Part shown: piece by piece, positions 1 through 12,311 of the stretch
How the letters are laid out: each line of letters begins with the position of its first letter
Numbering within the stretch: the stretch's first letter is position 1
Translations under genes and position numbers: made by a program
The notes under the pieces: generated by a model
Seen by the model: only the letters and a program-made list of their open reading frames with translations
What the model was told of the DNA's origin: nothing
The model's database searches: none
DNA from: Lumbricus terrestris
Lineage: Eukaryota; Annelida; Clitellata; Crassiclitellata; Lumbricidae
DNA: 64,000 bases
Assembly: GCA_949752735.1 (NCBI GenBank)
Contig: OX457037.1
Coordinates: forward strand, 12,466,358-12,530,357
Reading direction: 5' to 3'

Positions 1-1261
1 AGTCTGTGCCACTCTCACTCTCCCACTAGCAGCTTGGATGACGCTGAAGCATAGGCCTACAGGGATACACTATACAATAACAATAATTATTATTATTGCT
101 GGATACAATAATTTTTCGTTTAATCAACAATCCGGTTGAAGACCGCAACCGGTTTCAGTGTAGACCTACAATTATGCAGTTGAAACAATTTAGGCTACAG
201 CAGGAACTCAGATTACAGAATACATAAATCTTAACTATAAGCCTACCAACTGATAGAATAGGATCGCTGAACATTTGCGAAACAAATCGAGCAACAATCA
301 TAGGCTAATAATATTAAGTATTGAACAATCCGGTTGACAGACCGCAACTGATTGCAGTGTACATTTTATGCAGTTGAGACAAATCACAAGAACGCAAAAT
401 GACAGAAGACATAATTCTTAAATAGGTTACTAAAAGAACAGACGGCTTGCAATACACGGCACTAATAGGCCTAGCTGCAGCAGCCTACAAAGCACGTCCA
501 CCATACGGGGCTCGAACTCAGGTCCGCTGATCTCCATGGCAGTGTGTTATCCAATGCGTAACCATGCAAAGGGGCTGCTAATCGCTATTAATGTAGTAGG
601 ATGGTTTGAACGCTTGCAATAAATAATATTACAAGAGTCGTTTCCAAGAGCTTGCAACGATAAAAATTAAACAAAGCCTCCTATTGCCATCTAGCGAGTG
701 AAATTGTCACGCATACAAATTGTACGCAACGCAGTTGGAATATCACTTTACCTTAGGCCTATTGTTGTTTTTGCCAATACAGAATAGGCCCTTCTTATCT
801 CCAGTAATAATTTTGTTTTCAAAGGGTTCGTACAAGAAAAACGCCTGCATTCAAAAAATTATAATTGTCATGATTGTGGAGATGTATTCTACACCTTTAT
901 TTAAAATATACAATTTATTTAAAAGCAAAACGAGCGGAATCTTAAATTTAATTGACGTCGGCCCGTACTGGGCTGGTGGTTATGGGTCATTATAGGGATT
1001 TGTGGAGCAGGTTTCACCTGCAAAACAGACGAATGGAGACGTGAGTCACGTATTTTAGTAGGCTATATCTGGAGTGGTGCTAAATCCTATCGAGTCTCGT
1101 AGGCCTTACATAAAAAGAACAGTGCGCCAGAGTCCCAAAAAAATGGAAATTTCATAATCGTTGGCTAAAACTCATAATTCTCGAGATTTCTATAGGCTAT
1201 ATACAGCGTTCCCAAAAAGGTAAAATCACGGAGGACAGCTTAATTATTAGCAGGAGCTTAG
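1..1261. other. AT-rich noncoding DNA
   Basis: I see no convincing gene here. The stretch is AT-rich and contains several copies of the palindrome TAGGCCTA. Two passages near 130-180 and 320-375 resemble each other (a cnnGGTTGA-GACCGCAAC motif followed by a TGCAGTTGA motif), so part of it is a diverged local duplication. Short open frames do not resemble known proteins. Confidence 0.5.
486..575 (-). repeat. tRNA-Arg-like pseudogene or SINE head
   Basis: Read on the minus strand, this has an ATTGGATAA block like the A-box/D-arm of arginine tRNAs, an anticodon-arm-sized interval, and GAGTTCGAGCC, which matches a B-box. The T-stem does not pair well, so it is not a functional tRNA gene. It is more likely the tRNA-derived head of an old SINE or a tRNA pseudogene. 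Confidence 0.4.
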
Positions 1262-1262
1262 T

Positions 1263-1403
1263 CCGGATGAGAATTGCCGGGGTTTCAATCCCAAGTCTTT
1301 CCCTAGAGACCCATAGTAAAGTTTGTTTTTCACACCCCAAATCCAAGTGGATCATGGTCCAAACTTCCCCAGACCCAGTTATTTTTCCACAATTCTCGCA
1401 CTG
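1263..1403. mobile_element. Degenerate MITE, copy of the 11733 family
   Basis: The terminal motifs GATGAGAATTG and CAATTCTCGCACTG form imperfect inverted ends. The interior (CCAAGTCTTT, CACACCCCAAATCCAAGTGG, TTATTTTTCCAC) matches the better preserved copy at 11733-11878 almost motif for motif. The flanks (GAGCTTAG and GCTCTTAG) may be a decayed 8-bp target duplication. It is nonautonomous, with no coding capacity. Confidence 0.6.
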
Positions 1404-2597
1404 CTCTTAGCCCCTTCAAAAATTGTTGGCTGAATCACAGAATGGGTCCAGATCGGCTGACTCCATTAAACTTGGTCTGACCGTCGAAGCAGACCGAACA
1501 TCGATAAACAATTGAAAATAATATCATATAGGCCTACGGGACCTAATAACAGTTTAGGAAATGCAATAGGCCTATCGTAACGTAAGCAGCAGCTAAAAAC
1601 TATTATCATTTTGTCAAATTTTTCTGGGGAAAGTAGGACTAATTTTTAGGGAAATTTCCTCCAGATATGCTTAGATTAGACACTATAGTCGCCATTTTTC
1701 TGATCCTCTCCTCTCCCTCTTTCTGTATGGCCATTTCTCTGCTTCTCTATGTCTTGTATGTCTGATACAATAATATTATATGAATATCATTATCAGCTAC
1801 GATGATGATATCCCACACAAGAGTCGCATTCAACAGAGTCAAATTTCACATCAAATAACCTCGTAGGTTTCGAACTTACAAGAGTGTAAACAACCTCATT
1901 TCCTGTATGAAAGACCGCCACGACCATTAACATTGTACCTCCTTCCGGGTTGTTTCGTCCGCCATTTATTGTCGCTTTTAAGCAAATTTTATAGCCGTTC
2001 ATTTTGACAGTAATACAAAGTTGATCGAGCAATCAATTAATAGATAAAATTTTGTCAGATAAATTCATTCAATGAACCCAAACGAGCAAACAAATTAATA
2101 AACATGTAAGCCTAAACATTGTTAACAACCAGACATCGTATCATGTATCATCACCTATTACCCACCCCCACAGCCCCCAATCAATCAATTAACGACACAC
2201 CCATCAAACCCCATTGAAATCATCCTAAACATGTACAGTGACTGCACACTATCGGTTTTCAAGAGGAAACGACAAGAGCTACAGCCCTCATCCACTGAGG
2301 TTAAGAAAATGAGGGCGGTAACATTTCACACTCATGTCTGCCTGACTGCCAATTAGGCTAGTCTATTTTAAGGGATTTGTCGGCGGTCAAGTCTCTAATA
2401 ATTAGGTTCGCCATGTTCTAGATTCTAGAACGTATTGGGCATCAGAATAATAAGAAGGCTTCTAGAATGTCGCAATAATACAAGATCAGATATGGCAATT
2501 GGGAAACCTTACATTGGGAAATATTCTGTCACCCAATCCGAGGCTCGCTCTATTTGTTTCAGTTGATCCAAAAGTGAGTTGACATGACATTGTGCCA
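1404..2597. other. Noncoding, no feature recognised
   Basis: I see no gene, RNA or repeat that I can name. A minus-strand open frame at 1793-2032 has no recognisable domain or splice support and is not called. Confidence 0.4.
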
Positions 2598-2999
2598 GTG
2601 TCACGTGATATTCTATACCCCCTTAAAGCTATCCGGGGGATGAATTAATCCATCCCCGGATGGATTTAACCGGTCTAGACTATCCGGGGGGATAAACCAT
2701 TCTATCCCCTTTATTGAAAAATGCGTATATTTGAAAACTGTATGCTGTAATCAAAATTTGAAGTGACTCTAATTGTTTTAAGTATCCTATAGGGCCTACG
2801 CAATGTTCAGAGAAAGGCAACTCGAATTTATTTAGTAACTCGGAGTGTTCTTAAAATACCTGTTAGTGTCATTGTTCAAAACAAAGCAGATGGAAATTAA
2901 TTTGCAAATATAGATAGGGCCTACATGCGCAAGTGACTTTTTTCGACTTCTCTTTGGGGGGAATACGATTAATACGGGGGATACTCTATTTCGTGACAC
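2598..2999. mobile_element. Short TIR element (TATCCCCC family), copy 1
   Basis: The ends are inverted: GTGTCACG...TATACCCCC at the left and GGGGGATACTCTATTTCG-TGACAC at the right. Near the left end are nested GC-rich inverted motifs built from TATCCGGGGG/CCCCGGATG. The whole 400-bp unit recurs in inverted orientation at 23955-24407. The two copies share the interior GTCATTGTTCAAAACAAAGC block and the repeated CTTAAAA motifs. No transposase and no clear target duplication are visible. Confidence 0.7.
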
Positions 3000-3100
3000 C
3001 GGCGATTTTCAACCATGACATGCTAAAGTATATACATATAACAATAGCAGTATATACATGCATAATGTATATAATTTTATATATATATACCTTACAGGTT

Positions 3101-4980
<1,880 letters not shown>

Positions 4981-4990
4981 AAAATGCTAT

Positions 4991-5886
4991 TTACATAATC
5001 CGACCTTTAGTTATAATTCTTATCAACCGATACACTTCATTTTGGAACAAATTAATCGTCAGCAGATTTTTAACAGAAATTTCATGTTTAAATATTTGAC
5101 ATATATTTCTTAAAAACTTCGAAATATCTTCTTTTTTACAGTCAAGTAAGAGATGAGGAATTGTCTCCATCACGTGACAAGCATCACACAAACCGTCAGA
5201 ATGCCTTTTTATTATGTATAATCTTTGTTTAGTATTTGCCACTCCCAAACGTAATCTGGAAATCTGGGCTTCCTTGTGCCTGTGGGGTTCAAGATATTTT
5301 ATATTTGTATTTACAATTGGACAAATGGATTTATAAAAATGGCCTTTATTATCATTACTATATTCTATTTGCCATTTATTTACTATAAAAAGTTTAACCA
5401 AAGTAACAATTTCTTGAAATTCAAGATAATTAGTAGAATTTATATGATCCAAACTGAGAGCTTCCTTAGCCAAAGAATCTGCTCTATCATTGCCTGTCAG
5501 GTCAACTTGACTTGGTATCCAAACAAATCTTACTTGATCAGTATCTAGTTTGCTAATAAGATACAGCAAATCATTCAATAATGTAGGTCTAGATTCACTG
5601 CAAGACTTCTTTATTGATGTCAGAACACTCAACGAATCAGAGAAAATTACAATCCTATAATTATTATAACACTCACTGTCCAACAACCATCTAATAGCCT
5701 CTACAATTGCAGTCATCTCAGCTGCATAAACACTTGAGTCATTGCACAATCTAAATTTCCTATCTACATTTAAACACGGTACTGTAAAAGCAGCAGCGAC
5801 ACGGTCCTCTGCTTTCGACCCATCAGTATATATATGCACAAAAAAGTAAGCAGTTTCGAAATCTTGCAGCCTTTATTGACGGTAGG
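4991..5886 (-). pseudogene. Non-LTR retrotransposon RNase H domain remnant
   Basis: The minus-strand frame encodes the RNase H part and C-terminal tail of a LINE ORF2 protein. It shows YTDGSK (first Asp), AEMTAI (Glu), FSDSLSVL (second Asp) and WIPSQVDLTGNDRADSLAKEA (last Asp in NDRAD), followed by a CxxC-HxxxxC zinc motif (CDACHVME...HLLLDC). That layout is typical of LINEs that carry RNase H after the reverse transcriptase. The His usually found in the WxPSHxG motif is Gln here. There is no reverse transcriptase upstream. The frame meets a stop near 5883, and a plausible continuation is in another frame, so the copy is 5'-truncated and frame-disrupted. The first in-frame start-like codon is GTG at 5839; no natural start is implied. 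Confidence 0.85.
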
Positions 5887-6049
5887 ATTTCTTTTGGAGG
5901 GTGTTCAACGATTGCCATTTATGTGGACTATTTTTTTTATCAACGGAGTGAACGGTTTTTGTGGCTGATCGAGTTGTTTATCCAACACAAACCCATCCTT
6001 TGTATGGAAAAATTTTCTGCTTCCTCTTTATTATTAATCACGGCTTAGG

Positions 6050-6310
6050 GCTTTCGGGTCAACCGGAGAATATTAGCCTACGAATAATTTTAAGAGTTAG
6101 CTTCAGGTCACGAATTAAAAGTTACCTTCCGAGTCAAAATGTCTCTCTTAGAATTTTTGCTGACAGCTGACAATGTGAAACACCTTATTTGCTTGATAGC
6201 CCACCTGGGGCTAAAAACATTGCTTTCGCGAAAGAACTTTATTTACTGGACCAAGTATTTTCTTGTCGTCACTAACTCTCTTCATGTAATGGACAAATTC
6301 AGAGGGTTTA
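6050..6310 (+). mobile_element. Fragment related to the hAT-like element at 7992
   Basis: The run around 6113-6215 matches 8172-8275 closely: AATTAAAAGTTACCTTC, then TCTCTCTTAG, GTGAAACAC-TTATTTGCTTGATA and GATAGCCCAC, continuing with GGGGCTAAAAACATTGCTT. The second copy lies inside a complete transposon with target duplication, so this one is a truncated member of the same family. The small open frames over it are not genes. Confidence 0.65.
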
Positions 6311-6539
6311 CGGTTCAACCCATCCCGAAATAAATAAATAACTTCACACTATTAAAAGACCAATATCGCCTGTGTATTTTGCGAGCATGTCCATTGGGAC
6401 CCCATTCCCCACAAAAATATGGTATACACCATTCGAGTTCTCTTTTGCATGGCTATTGGCTATGCCTCTGCTTCACATCTTCTATTCCTGTAATGCAATC
6501 AAGTGACGTAATTTAAGCCAACGTCATTTCCTTTTCCGA

Positions 6540-7110
6540 TCGAAAAAACGCGATACTCCTTCATAAACGATGAGTCGGTTAAGTAAGTAAGCACGCGTCG
6601 ATCAACATCTCTTAATTCTGATGCTTCCTGAAACCGTGCCAACGTCAAAATGAATATCGTCCAACGTTGTTTCCGCCCTCTCCGCTCAAGCCATCTGACA
6701 ATTAATTATTTCCGTTTCTTATTCGACCTGTCGGTCACTGGGAGCGCTGCTGCTGCTGCCGTCATAACCGAGGTCGACGGGTCGGCGCTAGCTGGGAATG
6801 TGTAGTCTTGTGTTGTTTGCCTGTGTTGTCGTTACGAGAGAGTTGCGAAAACCCTATCGATTTCTGGCGGCGAGACTAGCGACATCTGGGTGAGATTAGT
6901 TCATTGATGTCACATATCGTTTCGATGAGGAGGCGGCATTTCTCGACTTCTGACAAAGGCGATTAGATTTATTTGGCCGGATGTCACTCAAGGCTCGCCG
7001 CGAACCCAGCGCAGCTTAATTGGACAACTAGCGCCGTCTCGTGACAGCTGGGAACCCCGGGAGAAAGCCTCGCGTGACTCTGGGAGTTTTGGGGTAAGAG
7101 ATGGCCTTGC
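6540..7110. promoter_or_regulatory. CpG-rich, promoter-like stretch
   Basis: In an otherwise AT-rich window this 570-bp block is GC- and CpG-rich (many CGTC, GGCGGCGAG, TCGACG motifs). It has a good splice-donor-like GGGTGAGAT near 6888. It lies about 1.8 kb upstream of the first recognised exon of the CUB/sushi gene on the same strand, so it could hold that gene's promoter and a noncoding first exon. I found no start codon that joins in phase to the exon at 8867. This is positional inference only. Confidence 0.3.
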
Positions 7111-7690
7111 CATTGAGTGGCATCGCCATTTTAGAAGCAGTAACTGCGATTTTCATGTCCTACTCAGTACAATTACAGGAATTACACCCTTAAAAACGAT
7201 ATCCAAACACTCTGAAATATCTATACCCGGTATATACATATAAATATATGATATATATATGTATATATATATATATACGGTCATTTGCAACAGCGTCTGT
7301 CATGATAGCATTGGACGAAGCAATTTCGAGTCTAAGTAATTGGAGAACACGACAGTTAAAGCTTATATACAACGTTGGGTTCGCAAATCCCATGCATGCA
7401 GTAGCTTGTCAGCTGTCATTGGAGTGGCTTTGATAAGCAGTCTCCGTATAGGCGCTATGTACATAGGCTATAGGCCAAAATCTACCATTACAATTACAGT
7501 TCCATTGTATTTTTCAACAATCTTCCACTCATATCACTCAGTCAGTACTGTTATCCAGCATTAGCTCTTATGGTTTCGCTACCAGCACACGTGTTGTCTT
7601 TCCCGTTGTAATCTTTTATTCCCAGTTGTATTATATGCGTGGCGTTGAAAATGTTTTTGCCAGCCAGCAAAGTCAGTCTGCAATTCACCA

Positions 7691-7990
7691 ACCAGTCAAT
7701 CAGTAATTCACTAAGCCAGTCAATCAGTAATTCACAAAGCCAGTCAACCAGTAATTCACAAAGCCAGTCAATCAGTAATTCCTTAAGCCAGTCAATCAGT
7801 AATTCATTAAGCCAGTCAATCAGTAATTCACTAAGCCATTCAATCAGTAATTCACAAATCCAGTCAATCAGTAATTCATTAAGCCAGTCAATCAGTAATT
7901 CACTAAGCCAGTCAATCAGTAATTCACTAAGCCAGTCAATCAGTAATTCACTAAGCCAGTTAATCAGTAATTCACTAAGCAAGTCAGCAT
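7691..7990. repeat. 24-bp minisatellite, about 12 copies
   Basis: The tandem unit (consensus CCAGTCAATCAGTAATTC plus ACTAAG) is repeated about 12.5 times with few changes. Because 24 is a multiple of three, it leaves long frames open on both strands (SISNSLSQ on the plus, LLIDWLSE on the minus). These are shadows of the repeat, not proteins. The array is cut at its right end by the transposon starting at 7992. Confidence 0.95.
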
Positions 7991-7991
7991 G

Positions 7992-8455
7992 CATGGGCGC
8001 CCGAAGATATTGTTTTCATTAGGGGCAAAACACAATTATGGTCACGATTAAATGTTTTATCAAAATCGTGAAAAAATAACGCAGAGCAGAACATTCAGAA
8101 CAATCATGACTACTTTTCACAGAACTTTTTAATATAAATTTATCAGACTCACTTTGTGCACCATCGGTGTCAATTAAAAGTTACCTTCAAAGTCAAACTA
8201 TCTCTCTTAGGATTTGTGCTGATAGTTGACAACGTGAAACACTTTATTTGCTTGATACTAGTTGATAGCCCACTTGCTGTAATGCATAGATCAAGATTGT
8301 CGTTATAGCACTCGTAATTACACAGTTTGGGGCTAAAAACATTGCTTGATTGTCATTAGTGCAAAGAAAATTGATTAAAAACAAAAAGTAGAACAATGCA
8401 TCAATTTTCCATGGGAGGGCACGTGTCCCTCTTGCCCCTATGTGCGGGCGCCATG
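7992..8455. mobile_element. hAT-like nonautonomous element (CATGGGCGCCCG family), copy 1
   Basis: The inverted ends CATGGGCGCCCG and CGGGCGCCATG are flanked by a near-perfect 8-bp target duplication (TCAGCATG on the left, TCAGCAAG on the right). The last subterminal block (TTGCCCCTATGTGCGGGCGCC) and the first (AGGGGCAAAA, GGTCACGATTAAAT) are shared with the larger copy at 32765-33946. No transposase is encoded. It inserted into the end of the 24-bp minisatellite. Confidence 0.85.
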
Positions 8456-8756
8456 TCAGCAAGTAATGCTTTGAAGTAGAAGACAGTCGTCTATCGAGAA
8501 AGCCAAACCATCAACCATCTTGCCATAGAATGCATGCATAAAAAACCTATTATCTGCGTCGACTTCATTGTTCTGGTATGATGGGGCAACTCCTAGTTCC
8601 ACGTGTTCGCTTAGCTGCCAGACAACACGGAACTTCCTCTGTTGTTGAGAAATCTATGGGGAAGTCCCTCTGGAATGACCTCCCTTAATTAAAAAAAGCT
8701 GCGTTTCTTATATTATCTGATCAATGAAACTTTCTTCTTCATCCTTTTTTTCTTTT

Positions 8757-8830
8757 GCCGTGGCTGAGCTGGGAGAGGTCCTGATTAGGTTATTAAAGTG
8801 GCGCTAAACAGTCTATAGAATTATAATTAT
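8757..8830 (+). repeat. Short SINE-tail-like repeat
   Basis: GCCGTGGCTGAGCTGGGAG, then GATTAGG-TTATTAAAG, TGGCGCTAAA and AGTCTATAGAAT match the dispersed tail motif also seen at 10302-10373 and 37278-37349, and more weakly at 54450-54535. It is a diverged fragment lying just before the CUB exon. Confidence 0.55.
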
Positions 8831-8866
8831 GAATAAATTAATTTCAAGTCAGCCGGTCTGTTTCAG

Positions 8867-9241
8867 TGCTGGACCTACGTCTTGCCTACTGTCCGCTAGA
8901 GGGCCGCGTGGTAATCACAACACCGTCTGGATATCTGAGCAACAGTCTCTACGGATCCTACTCTGCCCTCGGTCGCCAGTCGTGTCCCTGGGTCGTCCAC
9001 TCCCTGCGCGGTCAGCGGGTCCAGCTGTCCCTCGTCACCCTCCACTCATCCGTCACACAGTCCGGCAACTGCCCAAAGATCATCGTCCACGACTCGGACA
9101 CTGGTCAAGTGCAGGACTTCAACGTCTGTGGAAAGAGGGAACGAGAGCGACATCTGTACACGTCACTCGGACATCACGTGACCATCTATACGGTGGATGT
9201 CGCGACGAACGAGGAGAGGAAGTTTCTCATCTACTTCAGAG
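8867..9241 (+). CDS. CUB domain exon of a CUB-sushi membrane protein
   Basis: This exon encodes about 125 residues with the CUB layout. A first Cys (AYCPLEG) is followed by a hydrophobic strand and a TPSGY motif, SCPWVV (second Cys plus Trp), NCPKIIVHD (third Cys), FNVCGK (fourth Cys) and FLIYFR at the end. CUB domains are extracellular beta-sandwich binding modules. The acceptor is a pyrimidine-rich GTCTGTTTCAG and the donor is GAG|GTTCG. The exon starts and ends in phase 1, like most mobile extracellular modules. The next exons at 9761, 10990, 12224 and 18587 continue in matching phase, giving CUB, CCP/sushi, linker, transmembrane and tail. Upstream exons, including any signal peptide, were not found. 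The exact family is unknown; a receptor or adhesion role is inference. Confidence 0.8.
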
Positions 9242-9760
9242 GTTCGATCGATTTTATTGTCATTCGTCAAATTGTTTTAAGATTATTATAATTAATAAAA
9301 TGATTATTCGTCGTGTTCGTATACTGTCAAAGTTATTAACTTAACCTATTTAATATTTATTCTTATTGAAGAGAACTCTTATGTGACGTCGTTCTTCTTA
9401 TTGTTAATAGCGATTTTGTTTTGTGTTTAAAGGAATAAACACACGATCAAAGACACACACACACACAGTCATGACACTACAGGATAACTGCACTGATAGG
9501 ACACAATCATCATTGTTATTGTTATTATTGTTATCACCGTCGTCATCATCATCATCATCATCATCACCACCACCACCATCACCAACACCCCCAGCAGTAA
9601 AATATTTTTTCAGTGAATTTGAAATACTACACACAAATGATTAGCTAACAAACAAATCTTTCGGATTCTTTCCATATAAATATAGCACCGTATATTAGCG
9701 TATACGTATATATAAGGTCAATGCTGTACAGTCGCTATGTAATATGTGTGCGTGTGTCAG
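9242..9760 (+). other. Intron with CA, TTA and TCA repeats
   Basis: A phase-1 intron of 519 bp between the CUB and sushi exons. It holds a short (CA)n run near 9455-9468 and a TTA/TCA/CCA triplet tract at 9511-9590. Open frames inside it are repeat-driven. Confidence 0.65.
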
Positions 9761-9931
9761 TGGTCGGATGTCCGTTGTTGAACGTGTCTGGCGGTGGCAT
9801 TTGGGTGAAGCCCCTCGGTGCTTTAGGTGATGACCTAATGATCCGATGTAACGAGACACAGGAGACATGGTACGTCACGTGCAAGGACAACCAGTGGCAG
9901 GGGGACTATGGCAACTGTACCAGCCAATCAG
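9761..9931 (+). CDS. CCP/sushi domain exon
   Basis: The exon encodes 57 residues with four cysteines in CCP/sushi order: GCPLLN, then LMIRCNE, WYVTCKDNQWQG with the conserved Trp after the third Cys, and GNCTS. It has two N-glycosylation motifs (NVS, NET) and probably a third at NCT. The acceptor is TGTGTCAG and the donor is the strong TCAG|GTAGGT. Both borders are phase 1, matching the CUB exon before and the linker exon after, so the reading frame is continuous. CCP modules mediate protein-protein contacts at the cell surface and in complement-type proteins. The domain is somewhat short and divergent, so an exact family is not assigned. Confidence 0.8.
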
Positions 9932-10989
9932 GTAGGTGCAGTACAATATTCGCTGTCTCTAGGTACGAATATGAAAACTGCCTTTTTTATAGACGACAGT
10001 TATTTAGTTAGCCACACCTTCAGCTATAATATTATATCAACCGAGTAGATAATTAAATTAATGAGGGCATAAATAAATAAATGCCCAAATAAAAAAAATT
10101 GAGTAAATACACATACAGGCGTTGGTTGCTCATTATGATATTTTTAATAATAATAATTATTATTATTATGTGTAGTAGTAGTAGCAGCAGCAGTAGTAGT
10201 AGTAGTAGTGGTAGTAGTAGTAGTAGTAGTGCAGTTATTATTATTATCATCATTATTAGTTGGGCCTGTAATCAAACCTTGTTTCAAAAATCTTTCAGGT
10301 CTCTAGCCGTGGTTGGGTTGGGAGTGCTCTTGAGTAGGTTTATTGAAGGGGCGCTACATAAGTCCATAGAATGAATGAATGAATGAATGAATGATTGAAT
10401 GATTGAATGAATGAATGAATGAATGAATGAATGAATGAATGAATGAATGAATGAATGAATGAATACATACACACAACGTTACATACAGCCTGTTGTTAGC
10501 CATTTTGAGAAACACCCTTGTAAGTGGCCGAGCACGGCGCTGTATGAATTTTCGTGTGCCCAGGGCTCAAAAGTGTGACCGTGCTATACAAAAGTATACA
10601 TGGATGGCTTCCATGCACTTATTATCATATCTGAACGCCGCCTTGCTACCTATTACGTTAGAGCAGCCAGGAAAGGTACGTGTAAGGGTATCCAGGAACT
10701 ATTTTCTACTCTTCAAGCACTGCGTAGGCCTAATTAGGCCTATTTAAGCATTGCAGTATGGGATATGGCTACTAATAATAGTTAATGATAGTAGATAATA
10801 ATAATAATTATTATTATAATAAACTGGTTGTCTAACGGCCGTATGGGATTAATTTCATAATTATAAACGACGGGTTGAAAATTGAAATGGATTTTTTTGA
10901 AACCTTGTTGGACACCTTTTACAGCAAACTAATGAATATTATTAATGAAATGATCTGTTGTGAGTGTTAGTTATCTGTTGTTTTTTCAG
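9932..10989 (+). other. Intron with AGT and GAAT repeats and a SINE tail
   Basis: A phase-1 intron. It contains an AAT/AGT/AGC triplet tract (10140-10258), a SINE-tail-like repeat (10302-10373: CTAGCCGTGGTTGGGTTGGG, CTTGAGTAGG, GAAGGGGCGCTA) and a directly attached (GAAT)n run to 10463. The remainder, 10464-10989, shows nothing recognisable except the acceptor tract TTTTTTCAG. Confidence 0.65.
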
Positions 10990-11064
10990 TGGATAGCACA
11001 CACTCCAGCAACGGAATTCAGAGAAGAGGAACGGGATCCGGCTCCGTTCAATTCCTCACACAAG
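10990..11064 (+). CDS. Linker exon of the CUB-sushi protein
   Basis: A 75-bp exon between the acceptor GTTGTTTTTTCAG and the donor CAAG|GTCTCC, phase 1 at both ends. It gives DSTHSSNGIQRRGTGSGSVQ plus FLTQ, a low-complexity Ser/Gly-rich juxtamembrane stalk. It is supported mainly by phase agreement with the sushi exon (ends phase 1) and the transmembrane exon (starts phase 1). The donor is not ideal, so the exact 3' border is less sure. Confidence 0.55.
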
Positions 11065-11584
11065 GTCTCCACATTTTCACACTTCCATCAAACTCCCTCT
11101 TCCTTTTCCACACTCAAACTCTCCCGCTAATATTTCCCTTTTCTTCACTCAAAGTCTCAATCTTTTCCATCTTCTTCAAACTCTCCTTTCCACACGCAGT
11201 CACCATATTTTCCTCTATCTGTTCTAGCTCCCTGTTTTTTCTTTGCTCACCCGAATTCTCTTTTTTCCCTGTCCGTCTTCAAATTCTCTATGCGTTTTAT
11301 TCACAAAAGTTTCCCTCTTTTCTTCTGCCTCGGAAAATCTCCGCTGTCGCTTTAGAAATGCAAATAATAAGTTTAAGTGCATAGGGCTACAACTATTTTC
11401 ATCAGCTCCCTTATCATTATATGCACAAGACACAATAATCGATGGTCTGCTTCAAATGATATATAATTATTATATCAATAAAAAAAACAGGATCAACTGT
11501 GAAAAAAACCATTATTATTTAATGCAGATAGATGAGAGAAACAAGTTAGAATGCAAAACAAAATGAATGTATTGTAATGTAATG

Positions 11585-11732
11585 TATTGTATTGTAGGCT
11601 ATGTGACCATTTATAGAGCGCTTCTCAACAAAATCCCTTCAGAAGCGCTCCCAGTGCGATCGATCCTCGCAGGCGAGAGAAGGGTGAGGAAAAACTACCT
11701 GAGATAAAGGCAGATCGAGCTGGTGGTGATAG
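11585..11732 (-). repeat. LINE 3' end fragment (minus strand)
   Basis: Read on the minus strand, this matches the LINE 3' end at 14440-14775. It has a short ORF2 C-terminus (SFSSPFSRL...), then CTGGGAGCGCTTCTGAA-GG, GAGAAGCGCTCTATAAATGG and a tail of repeated ACAATAC units. It is a 5'-truncated insertion. The MITE starting at 11733 abuts it. Confidence 0.7.
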
Positions 11733-11878
11733 CAGGGTGAGAATTGCCGGGGGGGTTGGGGGGTTTCGACCCCCCCAGTCTTTCTTAGAGCCCCATGTTA
11801 AAGTATGTTTTTTACACCCCAATTCCAAGTGGATAATGGTCCAACCCCCCCAGTTATTTTTCCACAATTCTCATACTG
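11733..11878. mobile_element. 146-bp MITE with perfect 8-bp target duplication
   Basis: The ends CAGGGTGAGAATTG and CAATTCTCATACTG are inverted repeats. The element is flanked on both sides by GGTGATAG (11725-11732 and 11879-11886). CAG-type ends with 8-bp duplications are the hallmark of the hAT superfamily. A second, older copy is at 1263-1403. It is noncoding and lies in the intron before the transmembrane exon. Confidence 0.9.
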
Positions 11879-12223
11879 GGTGATAGTCAATTACATGATA
11901 ATGCTATGGAGCTATGGATTGAGCCATGGACGTCACAAAGATACTGCGGAGTAAGACCCAATTGAGATGAACCAAAACAAGAACTTGAAATTGATTTTTT
12001 TTATATTTATGGGCAGCGAGAGTGTATATTATAATTATACTATATACAGTGTAATAATTATGTGATATAGAATGTGTATAATTATCATAATGGAGATGTG
12101 CTGTATAAACTGATAAATACATATGATAGAATGTGAAGAAATAATATAATGGAGATGTGCTGATGTATAAACTGATATAGAATACCGTACAACAATACAT
12201 GTCACGTGTTGTAATTCGTGTAG

Positions 12224-12311
12224 GTCTGCTGTTGGCTCTTGGTCTTGGTCTCATTCTTGGAATCGTCATCGCTTTCGTCGCTCTACTCGGCATCTGCTGC
12301 TTCAAGCACTG
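12224..12311 (+). CDS. Transmembrane exon of the CUB-sushi protein
   Basis: The exon encodes a clean membrane-spanning helix, LLLALGLGLILGIVIAFVAL plus LGICC, followed by FKH at the cytoplasmic edge. It enters in phase 1 after an acceptor ATTCGTGTAG and leaves in phase 2 at TG|GTCAGT. The hydrophobic run of about 25 residues without charge, with the GxxxG-like LGLGLILG pattern and juxtamembrane cysteines, indicates a type I single-pass protein. The extracellular modules come before it and the tail exon at 18587 follows in phase 2. The 6.3-kb intron after it is packed with transposons. Confidence 0.8.

Noticed and set aside
1793..2032. Minus-strand 79-codon frame as a gene
   Set aside because: No recognisable domain, no splice sites or polyadenylation signal in place, and the length is within chance expectation.
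7101..7193. 30-codon ORF (MALPLSGIAILEAVTAIFMS...) as the signal-peptide exon of the CUB-sushi gene
   Set aside because: It ends in a stop, its only donor-like GT would leave in phase 0, and the CUB exon requires phase 1.
10053..10472. Open frames of 60-90 codons over AAT/AGT/GAAT tracts
   Set aside because: They are driven by triplet and tetranucleotide repeats inside the intron.
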